Part shown: one piece after another, positions 60,667 to 64,000 of the stretch | How the letters are laid out: each line of letters begins with the position of its first letter | Numbering within the stretch: position 1 is the first letter of the stretch | Made by a program: the position numbers and the translations under genes | Notes under the pieces: model-generated | The model's input: only the letters and a program-made list of their open reading frames with translations | Told to the model about the DNA's origin: nothing | Database searches by the model: none | Source: Ktedonobacteraceae bacterium | Lineage (GTDB): Bacteria > Chloroflexota > Ktedonobacteria > Ktedonobacterales > Ktedonobacteraceae | NCBI GenBank assembly: GCA_035653615.1 | Contig: DASRBN010000035.1 | Span: forward strand, 124,001-188,000 | Direction: 5' to 3' | Length of the DNA stretch: 64,000 nucleotides

Positions 60667-61806
60667 TTATCGTATCCCCTCACCGCTAATTTTTTCCAGA
60701 AAGTAATCAAATATCCATTCGGTATCCGCCGGGCCGGGCATGGCTTCGGGATGGAATTGTACCGAGAGGAAAGGATATTCGATATGCTGGATGCCTTCGT
60801 TGCTGCCGTCGTTCGCGTTGATGAACCAGGGCGTGAAATCTGGAGGCAGCTTCCCAACGGCAAAGCCATGATTCTGCGTTGTGATATAGCAGCGCTTTGT
60901 CCCGTTAAGGATACATGGCTGGTTCTGGCTGCGATGTCCATACTTCAGCTTGTAGGTGTCGCCACCGGCGGCCAGGGCGAGTAGTTGATGTCCAAGACAT
61001 ATTCCCAGGATTGGTATGCGCTGATCGATGGCCTTCTGGATGGTATGAATCGTCCTGCCCGCCATTTTGGGATTGCCGGGGCCGTTGGATACGACGATGC
61101 CATCGAAGGTGAAGTTCACATCCGGGGCGAAGAGGTCGAAATCCCACGGTACGGTTATCAGGCGCACATTTCTGGCCAGCAGGGAACGCGCAATGTTGCG
61201 TTTGGCGCCACAATCCAGCAGGACGATGGTCGTATCGCCATCGCCTTCTTTCGCGACATAGCGGGTCGAAACGCGCGCTACCAGGTTATCGCCATCGGGA
61301 TCATAGAAAGGGATGTCCTGATCGAAGACAATCTTGCCGAGCATGGTGCCGTGTTTGCGAATGTGCCGGGTCAGCAAGCGCGTATCCTTGATTTCCAGGG
61401 CCGGAATTTTTTCCTGCTGTAGCCACGTACCCAGGTTCATCGTGCTTTGTGCGTGCGAGGGCAGGTCAATATAGTTGGAGACGATGAGTCCGGCGATGTG
61501 AATGTGATCGTCCTCCCAGCATGATGAATCTGGCACTCCGTAATTGCCTATGATGGGATAGGTCATAGCTAAAATTTGACCGGTATACGAGGCGTCGGTG
61601 AGCGATTCTGGATAGCCTACCATGCCGGTGCTGAAAACAAGCTCGCCAGAGGCCGGGCCGGTATAGCCGAATGAGAGTCCATCGAAGGATGTTCCGTCTT
61701 CCAGGATCAGTTTTCCGTGTACCAGGTGGTTTTGCGGGACATTGGCCGATAAATCAGCGGTGGGCGCGATCAATCGTGCCCCTACAGGTTCGACGCAATT
61801 ACGCAT
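60667..61806 (-). CDS. carA: Carbamoyl phosphate synthase small (glutaminase) subunit
   Basis: The 379-residue protein hydrolyses glutamine and channels ammonia to CarB. The glutaminase triad is visible: Cys in ILGICLGHQLLALAAGG and the His/Glu in VQFHPEAMPGPAD. The start at 61806 overlaps the pyrB stop (ATGCGTAA) with GGAAAGG upstream, so pyrB and carA are coupled. Residues about 5-27 (EPVGARLIAPTADLSAN) are encoded by a repeat B copy; the usual CarA N-terminus begins only with LVHGKLILEDG. A shorter start would need a non-ATG codon. The 421-residue extension in the upstream frame is unlikely. Confidence 0.93.
   Translation of the reverse strand: MRNCVEPVGARLIAPTADLSANVPQNHLVHGKLILEDGTSFDGLSFGYTGPASGELVFSTGMVGYPESLTDASYTGQILAMTYPIIGNYGVPDSSCWEDDHIHIAGLIVSNYIDLPSHAQSTMNLGTWLQQEKIPALEIKDTRLLTRHIRKHGTMLGKIVFDQDIPFYDPDGDNLVARVSTRYVAKEGDGDTTIVLLDCGAKRNIARSLLARNVRLITVPWDFDLFAPDVNFTFDGIVVSNGPGNPKMAGRTIHTIQKAIDQRIPILGICLGHQLLALAAGGDTYKLKYGHRSQNQPCILNGTKRCYITTQNHGFAVGKLPPDFTPWFINANDGSNEGIQHIEYPFLSVQFHPEAMPGPADTEWIFDYFLEKISGEGIR
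61745..61790. repeat. Repeat B copy at the pyrB-carA junction, inside the carA frame
   Basis: GCCGATAAATCAGCGGTGGG, then CGCGATCAATCGTGCCCCTA and CAGG. One base longer than the copy in recD2 (GTGCCCC against GGCCCC). It sits between the overlapping start of carA and the true CarA homology. Confidence 0.85.
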
Positions 61807-62824
61807 TGATTTCTGCCTTTCCGAACAGGAGTGCCAGCAGCGCCATGCGGGTGTAGAGGCCGTTGCGAATCTGGGACTTGAAGTAGATTGCACGCTCATC
61901 GGCATCGACGGCGGGATCGATGGTGCCGACACGTGGCAGGGGATCCATCAAGATCATATTGCTATTGCCATGCCTGCGCAGTAGTTCAGGTGTCACCATA
62001 AATCCGTTGTTCATAGCTTCCAGGTAGTCTTCGAGGGAGTCGAAACGCTCCTTCTGGATGCGCGTCCAGTACCAGAGGTCACAATTATCGGGAATATCGC
62101 TCTCCTGATGTATCTCGATGATATGAATGCCGCGCTCGCTGAGACAGTAGTAATCGGGGCGTGTGAGACGCAGTTGGCGCGGAGAGAGCAGGTAGACAGT
62201 GTTGTTCTCGAAGAGCGACAGACCGCGAATAAGCGAATGGATCACGCGGCTGTTGAGCGGATCACCGGCAAGCAGGCAAGTTAAGTTATCGAGCCTGCCG
62301 AATTTTTCGTAGAGGGTATAGAGATCGAGCAGCGTCTGGGTGGGATGCTCATTGTTACCATCGCCGGCATTAATGACCGGGATGGAAGTGGCAACCCTGG
62401 CCGCCTGTTCAGCCGAACCGACGATTCTGTGGCGCAGTACGATGGCGTCAGAGTATGCTTCGAAGGTGCGGATGGTATCTTCGAACGACTCGCCCTTGTT
62501 GACGGAAGAGACGGTCTCAGGGTTTTGAATCTCGATGGTCTGACCGCCTAATCGCTTGACGGCTGCCGCAAAGGAGCCGAAGGTGCGGCTGGAAGGTTCA
62601 AAGAAGAGCAGAGAAACGAGGATGCCGGCCAGAAGAGATGATGGCTCGTTATTCACGGCAATCTGTTTCATCCGATTTACTAATCTAAAGAGAATGCGCA
62701 GGTCATTGGCAGAAAACTGATCGAGAGAAACGATATCTTTGCCCTTAAAATCCCCAGCAATCATCTCGATTGCGCCACTCGCCACGCTGGTTTTGTTTTG
62801 CAGGTAAGACGTGATCAGGTTCAT
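61799..62824 (-). CDS. pyrB: Aspartate carbamoyltransferase catalytic subunit
   Basis: A 341-residue enzyme that carbamoylates aspartate. Start set at 62824 (MNLITSYLQ), preceded by GGAGG five bases upstream, not 62845. FFEPSSRTFGSFAAAVKRLG corresponds to the carbamoyl phosphate site STRT (here SSRT), SSVNKGESFEDTI supplies the conserved lysine loop, and INAGDGNNEHPTQTLLDLYT is the aspartate-binding block. No regulatory PyrI is encoded. First gene of the operon, with a leader containing an attenuator-like terminator. Confidence 0.93.
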   Translation of the reverse strand: MNLITSYLQNKTSVASGAIEMIAGDFKGKDIVSLDQFSANDLRILFRLVNRMKQIAVNNEPSSLLAGILVSLLFFEPSSRTFGSFAAAVKRLGGQTIEIQNPETVSSVNKGESFEDTIRTFEAYSDAIVLRHRIVGSAEQAARVATSIPVINAGDGNNEHPTQTLLDLYTLYEKFGRLDNLTCLLAGDPLNSRVIHSLIRGLSLFENNTVYLLSPRQLRLTRPDYYCLSERGIHIIEIHQESDIPDNCDLWYWTRIQKERFDSLEDYLEAMNNGFMVTPELLRRHGNSNMILMDPLPRVGTIDPAVDADERAIYFKSQIRNGLYTRMALLALLFGKAEINA

Positions 62825-62939
62825 ACTAGCCTCCATAGCTTTCAATAAAACGTGTTTACATCATGTTGTCTCGTCGTCATTTACTCGCTGCCTGCTTCAA
62901 GAGCAAGTCCATACCCTTGAGTGTTGTGGCGAGTACCAC

Positions 62940-62970
62940 GAGGGGCGCGATCAATCTGGCCCCTACGACG
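62940..62970. repeat. Partial repeat B in the pyr leader
   Basis: GAGGGGCGCGATCAATCTGG then CCCCTACGACG: about half a B unit, between the attenuator and pyrB, so it is part of the transcribed leader. Confidence 0.6.
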
Positions 62971-62999
62971 CGACGTGGTTCAGTTGCCAACCAAAAAGG

Positions 63000-63191
63000 T
63001 CAAAAAAAATTCCCCACCCCTGAATCAACGGGGTGAGGAAGAAACACTCTTAACGAAAATGGCACCGGGTCCATCCATGGGATGGAAGAGGCGACATTTC
63101 TGCCGCATCTCGTATTCCGTTGTCTGTACCCTGTGCTTTCTGAACATGACAAAACTCGATCTTTTCCACTCAATGGAACGTCTGGAAACAT
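63000..63191 (-). CDS. Leader ORF ending in the pyr attenuator
   Basis: A 63-codon frame begins with ATG (63191), about 10 nt after the predicted transcription start, and ends in TGA (63002-63000) directly after the U-tract of the terminator; the last codons GNFF are read from the terminator's GGGG arm and T-run. There is no strong Shine-Dalgarno, so it would be near-leaderless. The peptide sequence (MFPDVPLSGKDRVLSC at the start) has no homology I recognise and is probably not itself functional. Its value is the position; compare E. coli pyrBI, whose leader ORF also runs through the attenuator. Confidence 0.45.
   Translation of the reverse strand: MFPDVPLSGKDRVLSCSESTGYRQRNTRCGRNVASSIPWMDPVPFSLRVFLPHPVDSGVGNFF
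63002..63038 (-). terminator. Intrinsic terminator in the pyr leader (attenuator candidate)
   Basis: On the minus strand CACCCC pairs with GGGGTG around a 9-base loop (arms 63030-63035 and 63015-63020 on the plus map, extended by two pairs beyond a mismatch), directly followed by eight Ts. It is about 165 nt after the promoter and 180 nt before pyrB, so most transcripts would end here unless the hairpin is prevented. No PyrR box (ARUCCNGNGAGGYU-like) is seen. Confidence 0.8.
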
Positions 63192-63207
63192 ATCTCAAAT
63201 TGCTAGA

Positions 63208-63236
63208 AGTATACACAGTAATTTTTGAAAAGTCAA
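63208..63236 (-). promoter_or_regulatory. Promoter of the pyrimidine operon
   Basis: On the minus strand -35 TTGACT (63231-63236), 17-bp spacer, -10 TATACT (63208-63213), the best promoter upstream of pyrB. Transcription would begin near 63200 and give a leader of about 375 nt. Confidence 0.8.
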
Positions 63237-63338
63237 GGTTGCTTGAAAAGCCGTTTTTATATTATAATACATCTTATAAATGAATGTTTCTTCAGAAGTC
63301 CCTGAAATGAGAGGAGTTCTCATAGTCTGAAGGGTGGG

Positions 63339-63428
63339 GAGATTCTTCGCTGCGCTCAGAATGACATGGCCCCGGACACATCCATGTGTATCCGGAACCA
63401 TGTCATTCTGAGCGCAGCGAAGAATCTC
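63339..63428. repeat. Repeat A, 31-bp inverted pair with inner hairpin
   Basis: Arms 63339-63369 and 63398-63428 are perfect reverse complements; the loop contains a further inverted repeat (CCGGA ... TCCGG). Flanking GGTAATCACC at 63443-63452 resembles the flank at 682. It lies between the pyr promoter and the TetR-family gene. Confidence 0.92.
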
Positions 63429-63515
63429 TGCCCAACTTCCAGGTAATCACCAGCATTTCCTCTCTCCTGAAAATGTCGTTTTCATAATGGGTGGTGTAGC
63501 CCCTACATGACGGTC

Positions 63516-63544
63516 TTGACATTCTCGCTTTCTCCGATTATAAT
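63516..63544 (+). promoter_or_regulatory. Consensus promoter of the TetR-family gene
   Basis: -35 TTGACA (63516-63521), exactly 17-bp spacer, -10 TATAAT (63539-63544): a perfect match to the sigma-70-type consensus. Confidence 0.9.
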
Positions 63545-63562
63545 CTAACTAAATAGTTAGAT
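63543..63562. promoter_or_regulatory. Palindromic operator at the start of transcription
   Basis: ATCTAACTA, AA, TAGTTAGAT: 9-bp perfect arms. It overlaps the end of the -10 and the transcription start, so a bound repressor blocks initiation. The encoded TetR-family regulator is the obvious candidate. Confidence 0.8.
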
Positions 63563-63602
63563 AGGCGTGTTGTTGTTCGTTAGAAAAGGAGATGAGGATA
63601 AG

Positions 63603-64000
63603 ATGTCTGAGTCTGGAGAACCTGGCAGTCGACGAGGACTTGTGCAGGATGCAAGGGGTGTGAGGGAACATTCAGAGTCACACTCACAGGCAGGTCGAAG
63701 AGGACGGACGCATAACGCAGAGGGTGCGCGGGAAGCGATTCTCAATGCAGCGGAAGCAGTCTTTGCGGAACACGGGTTCGACGGCGCGCGGATCGATGCC
63801 ATCGCAGCGGAGTCGGGCTATAACAAAAGCCTGATCTTCCAGTACTTTGGCGATAAGCTCGGGTTGTATACGGAGGTGAACAGGCGTATTGATCGGGAAC
63901 TGAACACGCTTTCAACGGGTGCCGTGGCTCCGCTGCTCGCAGATGAAACGGTTGCCAGCGATCCGCAGCGGTTCAAGGCATTGCTCGAGGCTGTTATCGG
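63603..64000 (+). CDS. TetR-family transcriptional regulator, N-terminal part (3' end outside window)
   Basis: The frame is open to the window end (132 codons seen). After a long charged, Gly/Arg-rich N-terminal tail of about 44 residues, unusual for the family, comes the TetR helix-turn-helix: AILNAAEAVFAEHGFDGARI then IAAESGYNKSLIFQYFGDK with GLYTEV beginning helix 4. The ligand-binding domain is cut off. The gene has its own consensus promoter overlapped by a 20-bp palindrome, consistent with autorepression. Ligand and target genes are unknown. AAGGAG lies upstream of the ATG. Confidence 0.92.
   Translation, partial: MSESGEPGSRRGLVQDARGVREHSESHSQAGRRGRTHNAEGAREAILNAAEAVFAEHGFDGARIDAIAAESGYNKSLIFQYFGDKLGLYTEVNRRIDRELNTLSTGAVAPLLADETVASDPQRFKALLEAVI

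Noticed and set aside
62840-63200. PyrR-dependent attenuation of the pyr operon.
   Set aside because: No PyrR-binding loop consensus is visible in the leader and pyrR is not in the window.
63025-63216. Second 63-codon minus-strand frame in the pyr leader.
   Set aside because: Its ATG lies upstream of the predicted transcription start, inside the promoter.

Overview
The window looks like a stretch of chromosome from a spore-forming-type soil Chloroflexota, most likely class Ktedonobacteria. This is an inference from gene content, not proven. Supporting it are a 1,462-residue BTAD/AAA/TPR regulator, cyclase-NB-ARC type proteins, an F420-type LLM oxidoreductase, many Shine-Dalgarno-led genes of moderate-to-high G+C, and intergenic palindromes built on CATTCTGAGCGCAGCGAAGAATC-like units. 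No rRNA, tRNA, CRISPR array, transposase or phage module was seen. Both window edges cut a gene: a Ser/Thr kinase on the left and a TetR-family regulator on the right.

Layout. 1-7.2 kb: kinase tail, then a LacI-family repressor divergent from a PfkB sugar kinase and an Rbs-type sugar ABC importer (binding protein, double ATPase, permease). A textbook promoter here has a LacI-type operator over its -10 box. 7.5-15 kb: glycogen genes glgC and glgA on opposite strands, separated by a broken cyclase/NB-ARC gene, a DeoR-family repressor with a palindromic operator candidate and a small Cys/His protein; recD2 lies upstream of glgA. 15-25.4 kb: two methyltransferases, a helical repeat protein, the giant BTAD regulator, a DAO-type flavoenzyme and a PHP phosphatase. 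25.5-32.1 kb: an ECF sigma factor and translationally coupled anti-sigma/beta-propeller protein, a large FtsX-type permease without an ATPase, and a PD40 propeller fragment. 32.3-45.3 kb: a DUF35/SCP-x thiolase cluster, a GH63-type glycosidase, a VOC protein, a PduO-type cobalamin adenosyltransferase, a degenerate Nudix-wHTH protein, a ChrB-N protein, an NTF2-like protein, a PPOX protein, a UbiA prenyltransferase, 3-hydroxybutyrate dehydrogenase and acetyl-CoA acetyltransferase. 45.4-53.5 kb: a YaaH-type acetate transporter behind a long structured 5' leader, an aquaporin, a PHS-type MFS symporter, an LLM oxidoreductase, a GNAT protein, a DUF433/DUF5615 toxin-antitoxin pair and a KARI-like protein with an altered active site. 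53.5-63.2 kb: a complete UMP biosynthesis operon, pyrB-carA-carB-pyrC-pyrD-pyrE-pyrF, all on the minus strand.

The most interesting signals are non-coding or at gene/repeat boundaries. (1) The pyr operon has a promoter, then a 63-codon leader ORF that runs into an intrinsic terminator, with its stop codon directly after the U-tract; this layout resembles E. coli pyrBI attenuation. (2) The acetate transporter has a roughly 320-nt leader with several hairpins, an orphan AGGAGG that can pair with a distant CUACCU, and a final hairpin that sequesters the ribosome-binding site; it matches no riboswitch I recognise. (3) Two families of intergenic palindromic repeats (A and B below) have entered reading frames: A supplies the last codons and stop of the LacI gene, while B is translated inside RecD2 and at the N-terminus of CarA.
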